In this document: in pieces, positions 8,265-17,054 of the stretch
Numbering within the stretch: position 1 is the stretch's first letter
Layout: every line of letters begins with the position of its first letter
NCBI GenBank assembly: GCA_030150045.1
Contig: JASLGM010000006.1
Span: 1 to 64,000 of the forward strand
DNA length: 64,000 nucleotides
DNA from: Taishania sp.
GTDB lineage: Bacteria; Bacteroidota; Bacteroidia; Flavobacteriales_D; Crocinitomicaceae
Direction: 5' to 3'
The notes under the pieces: generated by a model
The model's input: only the letters and a program-made list of their open reading frames with translations
Database searches by the model: none
Told to the model about the DNA's origin: nothing
Program-made: the position numbers and the translations under genes

Positions 8265-10028
8265 TTAAACATTATATATTTCTTTGTATGCCTCTTGGTA
8301 TTTTTGCATTATGATTTTCCGCTTGAATTTTAACGTCGGGGTTAATTCACCAGTTTCAATTGTAAATTCATTTGGTAAAAGGATAAAACGTTTGATTTGT
8401 TCCCAACTACCATATTTTTTGTTCATTCGATTAACCTCCTCTTGAATTCGGGCGATCACATCTGGATGGTTGACTATTTCCTCATTTGATAAGTTTGTAA
8501 GGATGATGTTCTTTCTTTCTCCCCATTCTTTTAAGAAGCTAAAAGAAGGGATAATGAACGCTCCTGGGAATTTCTGACCCTCACCTACGACCATGATTTG
8601 TTCAATAAAACGAGATTGCTTAAAGTCATTTTCCATTATTTGAGGGATGATGTATTTTCCTCCAGAAGTTTTAAAAATCTCTTTTTTTCGATCGGTAATT
8701 TTCAAGAATTTGCCTTCAACCATTTCTCCTATATCTCCAGTATGAAACCAGCCATCTGTGTCAATTGCTTCTGCTGTAGCTTCTGGATTGTTGTAGTAAC
8801 CCATCATCACAGATGGAGCTTTAACGAGGATTTCTCCATCTTCTGCAATTTTAACTTTTACATTATCAAGTAAAGTTCCGACAGTGCCAATTCGTACGCC
8901 ATTAATTTGACAGTTTACTGAAATTACGGGTGAGGTTTCTGTTAATCCATATCCCTCTAACACGTTAATGCCTGCTGCAAGAAAGATTCTTGCTAAACGA
9001 GGGGATAATGCCGCACTACCTGATGCAACGGCTTTCACTTCGCCACCTAACGCCGCTTGCCATTTAGAGAAAATAAGCTTGCGAGCTATAGCAAGTTTGA
9101 ATTTATAATATGCTGATTTTCCTACTACATCATATTCTTCTGCTACAGAAACAGCCCAAAAAAACAAATTACGTTTTATTCCAGTAAGTTCATCTCCTTT
9201 TGCCATGATTTTGTCAAAGACTTTCTCAAGTAATCGTGGGACAGCTGTAAAGACATGGGGTTTAACTTCGACCATATTTGCACCAATAGTATCTAGCGAT
9301 TCAGCAAAGTGAATAGAAGCACCTAGGTGTATATATAAATAATGAAGCATTCGTTCATAAACATGACAAACAGGTAGAAAAGACAGTACGCGAGATTGAT
9401 TTCCCGCTGGAATACGAGGTATACATGCTTCAACATTAGATAAAATGTTCTTATGACTCAACATAACTCCTTTCGGATTACCTGTTGTACCTGAAGTGTA
9501 AATCATTGTTGCCATATCTTCAAATTGAATTTTTTCAGATCTGGCATTTATTTCAGCATCATTTACACTTGATCCTAGAGGAATTATTTCTTTCCAGTGG
9601 GGCGTATTCGCTACTTGGTCGAATACATATGATTTTTCTAAGCTTGTAACTTCTGGAGCAACATTGTTTATTTTTTCAAAAAGGTCTGCTGTACCAACAA
9701 ACGCAAATTTTATTTGTGCATTGTTAAATATATAACGATAATCATTTTCGGAAATGTTCGGGTATATTGGAACCATGATTGCGCCAATTTGTTGAATAGC
9801 GATGTCCATTATATTCCATTCCACTCGGTTGCTTGATACCACTGCAATTTTTTCTCCTGCTTGTACTCCGAGAGCGATCAGTCCTTTGGAGATCTCACGT
9901 GTTTGCTTGATAAAATCTTCCGTTGAAGTTCCAATCCATTTACCGTCAACTTTTGTGACAAACATGTTTGGATTTGGATATTTTTTTAGCTGTTGATAAG
10001 CTAAGTCAAAAAGTCTTTTTGCTTCCAT
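8265..10028 (-). CDS. Long-chain fatty-acid-CoA ligase (AMP-binding)
   Basis: 587 residues. Activates fatty acids to acyl-CoA through an acyl-AMP intermediate, at the cytoplasmic membrane. Landmarks in order: the phosphate-binding loop YTSGTTGNPKGVM, VCHVYERM, the adenylate motif GYGLTETSP, the hinge GWFHTGDIGE followed by DRKKEIFKTSGGKYI, and LTPTLKFKRK with the catalytic lysine at the C-terminus. The frame extends 73 codons further upstream, but that stretch is a lysine- and isoleucine-rich translation with no family similarity. ATG 10028 starts with MEAKRLFDLAYQQ as homologues do. The protein is of the long form (FadD15/FAA-like) common in Bacteroidota. Confidence 0.93.
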   Translation of the reverse strand: MEAKRLFDLAYQQLKKYPNPNMFVTKVDGKWIGTSTEDFIKQTREISKGLIALGVQAGEKIAVVSSNRVEWNIMDIAIQQIGAIMVPIYPNISENDYRYIFNNAQIKFAFVGTADLFEKINNVAPEVTSLEKSYVFDQVANTPHWKEIIPLGSSVNDAEINARSEKIQFEDMATMIYTSGTTGNPKGVMLSHKNILSNVEACIPRIPAGNQSRVLSFLPVCHVYERMLHYLYIHLGASIHFAESLDTIGANMVEVKPHVFTAVPRLLEKVFDKIMAKGDELTGIKRNLFFWAVSVAEEYDVVGKSAYYKFKLAIARKLIFSKWQAALGGEVKAVASGSAALSPRLARIFLAAGINVLEGYGLTETSPVISVNCQINGVRIGTVGTLLDNVKVKIAEDGEILVKAPSVMMGYYNNPEATAEAIDTDGWFHTGDIGEMVEGKFLKITDRKKEIFKTSGGKYIIPQIMENDFKQSRFIEQIMVVGEGQKFPGAFIIPSFSFLKEWGERKNIILTNLSNEEIVNHPDVIARIQEEVNRMNKKYGSWEQIKRFILLPNEFTIETGELTPTLKFKRKIIMQKYQEAYKEIYNV

Positions 10029-10274
10029 ATGATTAATCGTCCGTTTTTTCGAATATACAAATAATACAGATTGATTTTTAAAAAAAATGGTTTTCAACAG
10101 TATTTTTATTGCTAATAGAAGGGTTTTAGATGCCAAGAATATTGATTTGATAATTGGGAGCACGTAATAAGTCGTAAAACAACGATAAGTTTTCAAATGA
10201 TGGACTTCCTTTTTTTTTTTGAAGTTATATTTAAAGCGGTCTTGCATTGAAATGAGATCTCAATTTATACGTTG

Positions 10275-11234
10275 ATGAAAAAGATACTAATCATACTTAT
10301 GATGTTGTGTGTACGGTTTACTACTTTTGCACAAGATCCTTCTTTTACGCAGTTTTATTCAAATCCTATATATTTAAATCCTGCTTTTGCTGGTTCAAAT
10401 GGTTGTCCACGTTTTGCTTTAAACTATCGAAATCAATGGCCAAGCTTGTCTGGTAACTATGTTACTTACGCTTTTGCATACGACCAATATATAAAACAGA
10501 TTTCTGGTGGAATTGGAGTAATTGCAACTCATGATGTTCAAGGGCAAGGAACGATACAGACATCGATGCTTGGCTTGGTGTATTCTTATCATTTAAAAGT
10601 TAATAGGAAGTTTTCCTTAATGTTTGGGGTGCGTGCCGCATGGTATCAAAAATTCTTAGATTGGGATAAATTATCTTTTGGTGACATGATTGACCCACGT
10701 AAAGGGTTTATTTATCAAACTGGAGATGTTCCGAGAGGAGGGTCACGTGGATTCTTTGATGCTTCAGCAGGTATTGTAGGATATACTGAAAACTTTTTCT
10801 TTGGAGCTTCAGTACACCATTTGAATATGCCGAATGAATCAATGATTGTTGGAGAAAGTAGATTGCCAATGCGTTTTACTGGACACGCAGGAGCTGAAAT
10901 TAAATTAGGAAACAAATCTAAATATTCGAACACAACGTCTATTATGCCTAATGTGATTTATCAATATCAAAGGGGCTTTCAAGAATTGAATATAGGTACA
11001 TACATAAAGTATGGAATTTTCACGGCTGGAGTTTGGTACCGTACTAGTGATGCGTTTATTATTACAGCAGGAATCCGTACCAATCAATTTAGAATTGGAT
11101 ATAGCTATGATGTAACAACGTCCAAATTTAATAACAATACAACCGGAGGTTCACATGAAGTTTCTCTTGGACTAAACCTTGCGTGTAAAAAACGTATTCC
11201 TCAGTTTAGAACAATTTCATGTCCTTCGTTTTAA
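10275..11234 (+). CDS. PorP/SprF family type IX secretion system membrane protein
   Basis: 319 residues. Signal peptide ending TFAQ, then the family hallmark QDPSFTQFYSNPIYLNPAFAGS, followed by a 14-strand-like barrel (RNQWP, FGVRAAWYQKFLDWDKLSFGDMIDP). PorP/SprF proteins are outer-membrane barrels that work with the type IX secretion system, commonly tying specific secreted or surface proteins such as adhesins to the cell. Many genomes carry many paralogues, usually beside a large secreted protein; here no large adhesin gene is adjacent, so the client is unknown. ATG 10275 is preferred to the TTG three bases earlier. Confidence 0.93.
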   Translation: MKKILIILMMLCVRFTTFAQDPSFTQFYSNPIYLNPAFAGSNGCPRFALNYRNQWPSLSGNYVTYAFAYDQYIKQISGGIGVIATHDVQGQGTIQTSMLGLVYSYHLKVNRKFSLMFGVRAAWYQKFLDWDKLSFGDMIDPRKGFIYQTGDVPRGGSRGFFDASAGIVGYTENFFFGASVHHLNMPNESMIVGESRLPMRFTGHAGAEIKLGNKSKYSNTTSIMPNVIYQYQRGFQELNIGTYIKYGIFTAGVWYRTSDAFIITAGIRTNQFRIGYSYDVTTSKFNNNTTGGSHEVSLGLNLACKKRIPQFRTISCPSF

Positions 11235-11259
11235 ATAAGCTTAGTTAGCAATTAAGAAC

Positions 11260-11294
11260 GAAAAGAGGTTTATTCTGCGGAGTAAACCTCTTTT
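11260..11294. terminator. Bidirectional terminator overlapping the amidohydrolase 3' end
   Basis: A 12 bp perfect inverted repeat (AAAAGAGGTTTA ... TAAACCTCTTTT) spans the convergent ends of the PorP and amidohydrolase genes. Its inner part encodes the last residues and stop codon of the amidohydrolase. The U tract is short because it lies within the stem. Confidence 0.7.
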
Positions 11295-12868
11295 CCGTTA
11301 ATGAAAGTATGCATAGAAAAGTTTTCCGAGAATGTAGCCGTTGGAAGGATAGGCTTCGCAAAAATACAGAAGGTTGCTTCTTTCCCTTTTTCTAAACTGC
11401 CAGTCTTTTTGTCCGCAAAAACAGAAATAGCAGGCCACAAAGTGACAGCCTTTAATGCCGTTTCTAAAGAAAGTTGACGAGATGGTTGTTCCGGTGACAT
11501 TGCTTCAAATAATGTACGATGAATGTTGTACGATTCAATTGGAAAATCACTTCCTAAAAGAAGAATACCTGTGTGTTCAAAAATAGCCTTGAATGAATAG
11601 GCATTTGTAAGACGATCTTTACCTAAACGTAAAGTAAGGAAAGAAGCATCACTTTTAGCCTGCAAGGGTTGTATAGAGGGAATAATGCCGCTATTAAGAA
11701 GTAAATCATAATCTTTTGGATCAATGACAATGCCATGTTCTAACCTCCAACGGTGATCTGGCTTGTTCTTATTAATGTCCATCGTTTGTTCTAGCACCAA
11801 TTGTACTGCTGCATCACCAATAGCATGAAAGGCTGCCTGATATCCCAATTGAACACATTTTTCCAACCAGCTACGCAATTGTTCTGTTGGAATATTTTGA
11901 GTTCCAGAAAAAGAAGGGGTGTCAGTATAGGGAGATTTTAACAATGCACCATGTGAACCTAAGCTGCCGTCCACGAAGAACTTAAAGGTACCGACATGTA
12001 AATTCTTATGATTTAGTTTCCCGTTTTCCGCAAGTTTAAAATTCGCTGCTGTAGGCATAAACATTCCATAAGTTTGTAAATTCCATTTTCCAGCATCAAC
12101 AAGTTTTTTGTAAAAAGTAAAATCACCTTCTTCAAAACCTGCGTCATGAACAGTAGTGATGCCATACATAAATAGTTCTTCTTGAAGGTTCAGAAGGGCT
12201 TCTTCTAATTCTTGATTATTTGGCTCTGGCAATACTGTTCGTGCCTTGTCTAATGCATTGTCTGTAAGGAATCCTGTTAATTTCCCTTTTTTTTGAGGAA
12301 GTAAGGCATCCGAAAATACAGAAGACGGAAGTATAACAGCTTTTTCTAGTACATAATCATTAACCAAAGCGGAATGCTCGTCAATACGATACAGGCACAC
12401 TGGAATGTTCGGAAATAAAGCATTCAGTTTTTCGTTTGTTGGAACTGTTTTATCTGCCCAGTCCATTTCTGACCAACCACGACCAATGATTGGGGCATTA
12501 GGGTGTTTTGCATGAAACTGTTCTAATTTAAAAATAATTTGTTCGAAGGATTGTATGCCCTTTAAATCAATACCTAAAGTGGTTTTTGCAGCTAGTTTAA
12601 GATGGGCGTGAGCATCTGTTAACCCGGGGTAGATGTGGCGACCTCGGGCATCAATGGTTTCTGTTGAACGGTATTTATTTAGTATCTGGCGTTCAGGACC
12701 GAGCTCAATTATTTCACCATCACGAATAGCCATAGCTTCAAATTCTGTGTTGTTACCATCCAAGCTGTGAATGATTGCATTATGTACAATCAAATCCACT
12801 TTTTGACCTTTCATACAAGCCGTTAATAAAATGGAAAAAGATAAAACGAAGAAAATCTGAAAACGCAT
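11270..12868 (-). CDS. Amidohydrolase-family lipoprotein, YtcJ-like
   Basis: 532 residues. The N-terminus is a lipoprotein signal peptide with lipobox LTAC, so the enzyme is anchored outside the cytoplasm. The metal-dependent hydrolase fold follows: YPGLTDAHAHL (first metal ligands), VHDAGFEEGD, FVDGSLGSHGALL, AFHAIGDAAV, RLEHG, LGSDFPIE and a C-terminal composite beta domain ending GKEVYSAE. These are landmarks of the YtcJ/amidohydrolase 3 group. The substrate is unknown; a cyclic amide or an ester is possible. ATG 12868 is chosen over a TTG two codons upstream. Confidence 0.88.
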   Translation of the reverse strand: MRFQIFFVLSFSILLTACMKGQKVDLIVHNAIIHSLDGNNTEFEAMAIRDGEIIELGPERQILNKYRSTETIDARGRHIYPGLTDAHAHLKLAAKTTLGIDLKGIQSFEQIIFKLEQFHAKHPNAPIIGRGWSEMDWADKTVPTNEKLNALFPNIPVCLYRIDEHSALVNDYVLEKAVILPSSVFSDALLPQKKGKLTGFLTDNALDKARTVLPEPNNQELEEALLNLQEELFMYGITTVHDAGFEEGDFTFYKKLVDAGKWNLQTYGMFMPTAANFKLAENGKLNHKNLHVGTFKFFVDGSLGSHGALLKSPYTDTPSFSGTQNIPTEQLRSWLEKCVQLGYQAAFHAIGDAAVQLVLEQTMDINKNKPDHRWRLEHGIVIDPKDYDLLLNSGIIPSIQPLQAKSDASFLTLRLGKDRLTNAYSFKAIFEHTGILLLGSDFPIESYNIHRTLFEAMSPEQPSRQLSLETALKAVTLWPAISVFADKKTGSLEKGKEATFCIFAKPILPTATFSENFSMHTFINGKEVYSAE

Positions 12869-12953
12869 AACCAATTTTTTTTGTCAAAAATAACCTTTTA
12901 TCTCCTATTTTCTCTTTTACACTAGGAACACAGCGTTGTTTCCCATTTCACTA

Positions 12954-12984
12954 TTGTAATAAATGAGCAAAATAACTAAGTTTG
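12954..12984 (+). promoter_or_regulatory. valS promoter
   Basis: A -33 TTG (12954-12956) and a perfect -7 box TAAGTTTG (12977-12984) are separated by 20 bp, the spacing expected of Bacteroidota sigma-70-type promoters. The valS ATG lies 16 nt past the -7 box. Confidence 0.75.
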
Positions 12985-13000
12985 TATAAATTTATTTTTA

Positions 13001-15628
13001 ATGGAAATTCCAAAAACGTACGAGCCGCAGCGCGCAGAAGAGAGATGGTACAAACATTGGATGGAGAAAGGGTATTTTCACTCTGAACCAGACGAGAGAG
13101 AAGCCTATACAGTAGTCATTCCGCCGCCAAATGTAACAGGTGTATTGCACATGGGACACATGTTGAACAACACGATTCAAGATGTATTGGTCCGCCGTGC
13201 ACGTATGTTAGGGAAAAACGCTTGTTGGGTACCTGGTACCGATCATGCATCCATTGCTACTGAAGCGAAAGTAGTACAAAAACTACGCGCAGAGGGAATT
13301 AAAAAGTCTGATTTGACACGTGATGAATTTCTTGCGCACGCTTTTGAGTGGAAAGAAAAACACGGTGGAATCATTTTGGAACAATTAAAAAAATTGGGAG
13401 CTTCTTGTGATTGGGAACGCACGGCGTTTACCATGGATCCAGAATACTCAGATTCTGTTATTGACGTTTTTATCGATCTTCATAAAAAAGGAAAGATTTA
13501 TCGTGGAGTACGTATGGTTAACTGGGATACAGAAGCATTGACCGCTGTGTCTGATGAAGAAGTATTCTACAAAGAAGTAAACTCTAAGTTGTTTAACGTG
13601 CGTTATAAAATTGCTGGTTCAAATGACGAATGGTTGACGATCGCTACAACACGCCCAGAAACAATCTTAGGAGATACTGCAATTTGTATCAATCCAAACG
13701 ATACAAGATACACGCATTTGCACGGAAAAAAAGTAATAGTTCCTATTGCAAATAGAGAAATACCAATCATCTTAGATGAATATGTAGACATGGAATTCGG
13801 AACAGGATGTTTAAAAGTAACACCTGCACACGATACAAATGATTACGATTTGGGAAAACGTCATAACTTAGAAACAATTGATATCCTTAATGCAAATGGA
13901 ACCTTAAACGCGTTCGGTTTACATTACGAAGGACAAGATCGTTTCGATGTACGTAAAGCCATAGAAAAAGAACTGTATGATAAAGGTTATTTGGTGAAAA
14001 CCGAAGACCACATCAATAAAGTTGGGTATTCAGAACGTACTAATGTTGTGATTGAACCTCGCTTGTCATTGCAATGGTTTGTCGACATGAAAGAATTGTC
14101 TCAACCAGCATTGGAAAATGTAATGAACGGAAACATTGCTTTCCACCCTGAAAAATTCAAAAATACATACAAACACTGGATGGAAAACATCAAAGATTGG
14201 TGTATTTCAAGACAATTATGGTGGGGACACCGTATTCCTGCTTGGTATTTTGGTGAAGGATCTGAAGACTTCGTAGTTGCAAAAACGGAAGAAGAAGCAA
14301 TCGCATTAGCCACTCAAAAAGCAGAGAAAGTAATTACTGCAGCAGATTTAAAACAAGACGAAGACGTACTAGATACATGGTTCTCTTCTTGGTTGTGGCC
14401 AATTTCAACGTTTAATGGTTTAACCCAACCAGGTAACGAAGAAATTAAATACTATTATCCAACAAATGACCTTGTTACAGCACCAGAAATTATGTTCTTC
14501 TGGGTAGCTAGAATGATCATTGCTGGATATGAATATTTAGGAGAATTACCGTTTAAAAATGTATATTATACAGGAATTGTTCGCGATAAATTAGGGCGAA
14601 AAATGTCCAAATCGTTAGGGAATTCACCAGATCCAATTGAATTGATCAACCAATACGGTGCTGATGGAGTACGTATGGGAATATTGATTTCTTCGCCAGC
14701 TGGAAATGATTTACCTTTTGATGTTTCACAATGCGAACAAGGACGTAACTTCACCAATAAAATTTGGAACGCTTTCCGATTAGTAGACGCATGGGAGGTT
14801 GCCGATTTCCAACAACCAGCTTCTTCGGCGAAAGCAATCGAGTGGTTCGAAGCAAAATTCAACCAAACGTTGGCGGAAATCAACGACGCAATGGATAAAT
14901 TCAAGTTGTCCGAGGCTCTAATGTCGATCTATAAATTGGTTTGGGACGATTTCTGTTCTTGGTACCTTGAAATGATTAAACCAGGTTACCAGCAACCTAT
15001 CGACAAGCAAACCTTGGAGGCAACGAAAGACTTTTTCGAGAATATCTTGAAATTAATTCAGCCATTTACTCCATTTATTGCCGAAGAATTGTGGCACTTA
15101 ATTCGCGAAAGAGCAGAAGGAAACGACATCATTATTGAGAAGTGGCCAGAAGTGAAACCTGTTAACGAAGCCGTTTTGAAGCAATTCGAATTGGCAGAAC
15201 AAGTCATCACTGGAATCCGAAATGTACGTAAATCCAATAATGTTGCGAACAAAGTACAAATGGAATTGTTGGTAAAGAAAAATGAAGAAATTGATACGGC
15301 TTTTGACTGTGTAATCAGTAAAATGGGGAATTTAACTTCCTTGGAATACATTACCGATAAAGTGGCAAATGCCAACAGTTTCTTGGTGTTGAGCAACGAA
15401 TATTTCATTCCATTCGGCGAAAACGTGGACATTGAAGCGGAACGTGCAAAAATGGAGGAGGAGTTGAAATACACAAAAGGATTCTTGATCAGTGTTCAGA
15501 AAAAATTGAGCAACGAGAAATTTGTGTCCAGCGCACCTGAACAAGTGGTTGCCGGAGAAAAGAAAAAAGAAGCAGATGCTTTGAGTAAAATCGCAATTTT
15601 GGAAGAGAAATTAGCGAGCATGAACTAA
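13001..15628 (+). CDS. valS: Valine--tRNA ligase
   Basis: 875 residues, the expected size. Charges tRNA-Val with valine and hydrolyses mischarged threonyl-tRNA in its CP1 editing domain. Class I signatures: HIGH-type motif in PPNVTGVLHMGHML near residue 47, the editing-domain motif TTRPETILGDTAI, and the KMSKS motif GRKMSKSLGNSPDP. An anticodon-binding helical domain follows and the last 65 residues form the coiled-coil arm (EAERAKMEEELKYTKGF...). The start is fixed by the conserved MEIPKTYEPQRAEERWYKHW. Confidence 0.98.
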   Translation: MEIPKTYEPQRAEERWYKHWMEKGYFHSEPDEREAYTVVIPPPNVTGVLHMGHMLNNTIQDVLVRRARMLGKNACWVPGTDHASIATEAKVVQKLRAEGIKKSDLTRDEFLAHAFEWKEKHGGIILEQLKKLGASCDWERTAFTMDPEYSDSVIDVFIDLHKKGKIYRGVRMVNWDTEALTAVSDEEVFYKEVNSKLFNVRYKIAGSNDEWLTIATTRPETILGDTAICINPNDTRYTHLHGKKVIVPIANREIPIILDEYVDMEFGTGCLKVTPAHDTNDYDLGKRHNLETIDILNANGTLNAFGLHYEGQDRFDVRKAIEKELYDKGYLVKTEDHINKVGYSERTNVVIEPRLSLQWFVDMKELSQPALENVMNGNIAFHPEKFKNTYKHWMENIKDWCISRQLWWGHRIPAWYFGEGSEDFVVAKTEEEAIALATQKAEKVITAADLKQDEDVLDTWFSSWLWPISTFNGLTQPGNEEIKYYYPTNDLVTAPEIMFFWVARMIIAGYEYLGELPFKNVYYTGIVRDKLGRKMSKSLGNSPDPIELINQYGADGVRMGILISSPAGNDLPFDVSQCEQGRNFTNKIWNAFRLVDAWEVADFQQPASSAKAIEWFEAKFNQTLAEINDAMDKFKLSEALMSIYKLVWDDFCSWYLEMIKPGYQQPIDKQTLEATKDFFENILKLIQPFTPFIAEELWHLIRERAEGNDIIIEKWPEVKPVNEAVLKQFELAEQVITGIRNVRKSNNVANKVQMELLVKKNEEIDTAFDCVISKMGNLTSLEYITDKVANANSFLVLSNEYFIPFGENVDIEAERAKMEEELKYTKGFLISVQKKLSNEKFVSSAPEQVVAGEKKKEADALSKIAILEEKLASMN

Positions 15629-15650
15629 GCAAAATGCACTTAATAATTTT

Positions 15651-15682
15651 AATCCCGTTTCATATCGAAGCGGGATTTTTTA
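15651..15682 (+). terminator. valS terminator
   Basis: Stem AATCCCGTTTC, loop ATATC, GAAGCGGGATT with one G-T pair, followed by a T tract. It is 22 bp past the valS stop. Confidence 0.9.
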
Positions 15683-15699
15683 TTTATATGTTTCTTGAA

Positions 15700-15852
15700 A
15701 GGGCTGCCTATTCCGTCTGCAGGCTTTAGTGTCCGCGTTAGCTTGCTTACCTTGCTTTCACTTTACAACTTGCTTCTAAAGTCGCATGCTGTAAAGTGGC
15801 AAGTGTAGCGCTAACACATACAGCTATTGCCCTCCGCCGGGGCAGGGAATCT
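15700..15852 (+). repeat. Module A structured repeat, copy 1
   Basis: First of five intergenic copies of an about 150 bp element that begins GGGCTGCC/GGGCAGCC.ATTTCCGTCT and ends in a CCGGGGCAGG or CCGGGCTG tail. Two nested stems are visible: the central stem CACTTTACA (15759-15767) with TGTAAAGTG (15790-15798), and an outer stem GTTAGC (15737-15742) with GCTAAC (15810-15815). The central loop carries the conserved GCTTC...GTCGC core. It is most like copy 5. No reading frame fits the element. Confidence 0.85.
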
Positions 15853-15964
15853 GTTGTATTTATTAGTGTTTCGTTGAAAAGTTTTAATAAAGCGTTTTCA
15901 TTTCACTTAGAATAAAGGAAAGATTGAGGTATTAAAAATGGTTTTTAGTTTTGAAACATGATTC

Positions 15965-16063
15965 CGCGTTAGGGATACTAATGGAAAGCTTTGTCGACAA
16001 AACTTGTCGACAAACTTGTAATGGATAGCCCGGCCTCCCCAAATCCTTGGGGAGGAAACGCCC
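15965..16063 (+). repeat. Module B structured repeat, copy 1
   Basis: Begins CGCGTTAGGGATA, has GGATAGCCCGGCCTC in the middle and ends GAGGAAACGCCC. Two hairpins: hairpin 1 pairs AAG-TTTGTCGAC (one bulged C) with GTCGACAAACTT; hairpin 2 is CCTCCCCAA, loop ATCC, TTGGGGAGG. Same strand as module A copy 1, about 110 bp downstream of it. Confidence 0.85.
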
Positions 16064-16085
16064 ATACTTTTTTGAAATTTTTAAA

Positions 16086-16117
16086 AGAAAAAACCTCATT
16101 TAACGTATTAAACGAGG
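16086..16117 (-). terminator. Terminator of the LuxR/HipA/rlmN-side transcripts
   Basis: On the minus strand CCTCGTTTAA, loop TACG, TTAAATGAGG, then six T residues; one G-T pair. It lies about 180 bp past the stop of the LuxR gene and just after module B copy 1. Confidence 0.75.
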
Positions 16118-16296
16118 TCGGAAGTGAAGTGAATTAGTGTAAGGTAGTAGTTGTATTTGTGTTTTGTCCTTAGATAAAGGAAATATTTATTGTTCTTAGA
16201 ACTTCTTTCTCGAGTAAAGAGTGGTTAGGTCGAATGCGTACCTTCGGCAAATTTACTTTCCTTTAGTGTAAGCTGCAATACCCATTTGTGGGTAAT
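16118..16296. other. Gene-free remainder of the valS-luxR gap
   Basis: Between the minus-strand terminator and the LuxR stop there is no reading frame of note, no repeat copy and no further hairpin that I would support. It would form the 3' untranslated part of the LuxR message. Confidence 0.5.
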
Positions 16297-17022
16297 TTAG
16301 ATGAGGTTGTATGCGGACGCAAATTGATGTAATTCGAAATCATTGGTGAGATTGAGCTTTTTCCGAATGTTTTTCCGATGGGTTTTCACTGTTTCTTCAC
16401 TCAAGAAATATTTCTCTCCGATTTCTCCATTTTTTAATCCCAAAGCGATGGCTTGTAGCATTTGTTTTTCTCGTTCGGTAAGGGTGTTGAAACGTATTTC
16501 GTTCTTGGCTGAAAAATGAATTTCACTCCATAAACGTTCTATTTTCGGGGTTAAATGCAATTCTTTATCTATCGGGAAAGCAAAAGAAAGGGAAAGTATT
16601 GGCAAGTCGTTGTCATCACGTAAGAGGACTTGAGAACTACAAAAATGCCACGTCATTTGTTTTGAATCTCGGGTGGTAACAACTTCCTGAAAAAAGGTAA
16701 AGGGCTTATTTTTATCTGTAGATTGAACGTGATTAATAAAACTTTCGAGGAGTAACTTTGTTTGTTTTTTGTCAAAATAGTGTTCGTGATATGCACCTGA
16801 TTCAGTCAATAATTCATCAATGTTTTTGCAGCCTAAATTTTTTAAACCCAAGGGTGACATGTATACAACATCATAGTGAATTAGATCATGAATAATAAGG
16901 TTTTGGGGACAAAAAGCTTGCTGTAAATCGATGGCGTGCAGGATCTCAAGGCACTTTTGAATGTCAAATGTGGCTACTTTTTGTAAGTTTTCTAGCTTTT
17001 TCGTTGTGATGTTGTGAATCAT
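16297..17022 (-). CDS. PAS-like sensor with LuxR-type DNA-binding domain
   Basis: 241 residues. The C-terminus (LTEREKQMLQAIALGLKNGEIGEKYFLSEETVKTHRKNI split at residues about 180-235) is a complete LuxR helix-turn-helix. The N-terminal half resembles a single PAS-like domain (VYMSPLGLKNLGCKNIDELL..., then a strand-rich half ending LPILSLSFAFPI), not a phosphorylatable receiver: there is no conserved aspartate pocket. It should be a cytoplasmic transcription regulator responding to a ligand or redox cue. It lies 32 bp downstream of the DUF3037 gene and may be cotranscribed with it. Target genes are unknown. Confidence 0.85.
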   Translation of the reverse strand: MIHNITTKKLENLQKVATFDIQKCLEILHAIDLQQAFCPQNLIIHDLIHYDVVYMSPLGLKNLGCKNIDELLTESGAYHEHYFDKKQTKLLLESFINHVQSTDKNKPFTFFQEVVTTRDSKQMTWHFCSSQVLLRDDNDLPILSLSFAFPIDKELHLTPKIERLWSEIHFSAKNEIRFNTLTEREKQMLQAIALGLKNGEIGEKYFLSEETVKTHRKNIRKKLNLTNDFELHQFASAYNLI

Positions 17023-17054
17023 CTATTGATTTTAACATCGTAAATATAAGTAAT

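Noticed and set aside
10029..10247. N-terminal extension of the acyl-CoA ligase
   Set aside because: The 73 extra residues are low-complexity and unlike the family; ATG 10028 gives the normal N-terminus.
15700..16117. CRISPR array or tRNA cluster in the 15.6-16.3 kb gap
   Set aside because: There are no regularly spaced identical repeats and no cloverleaf or CCA-ended stem; the hairpins belong to modules A and B and a terminator.
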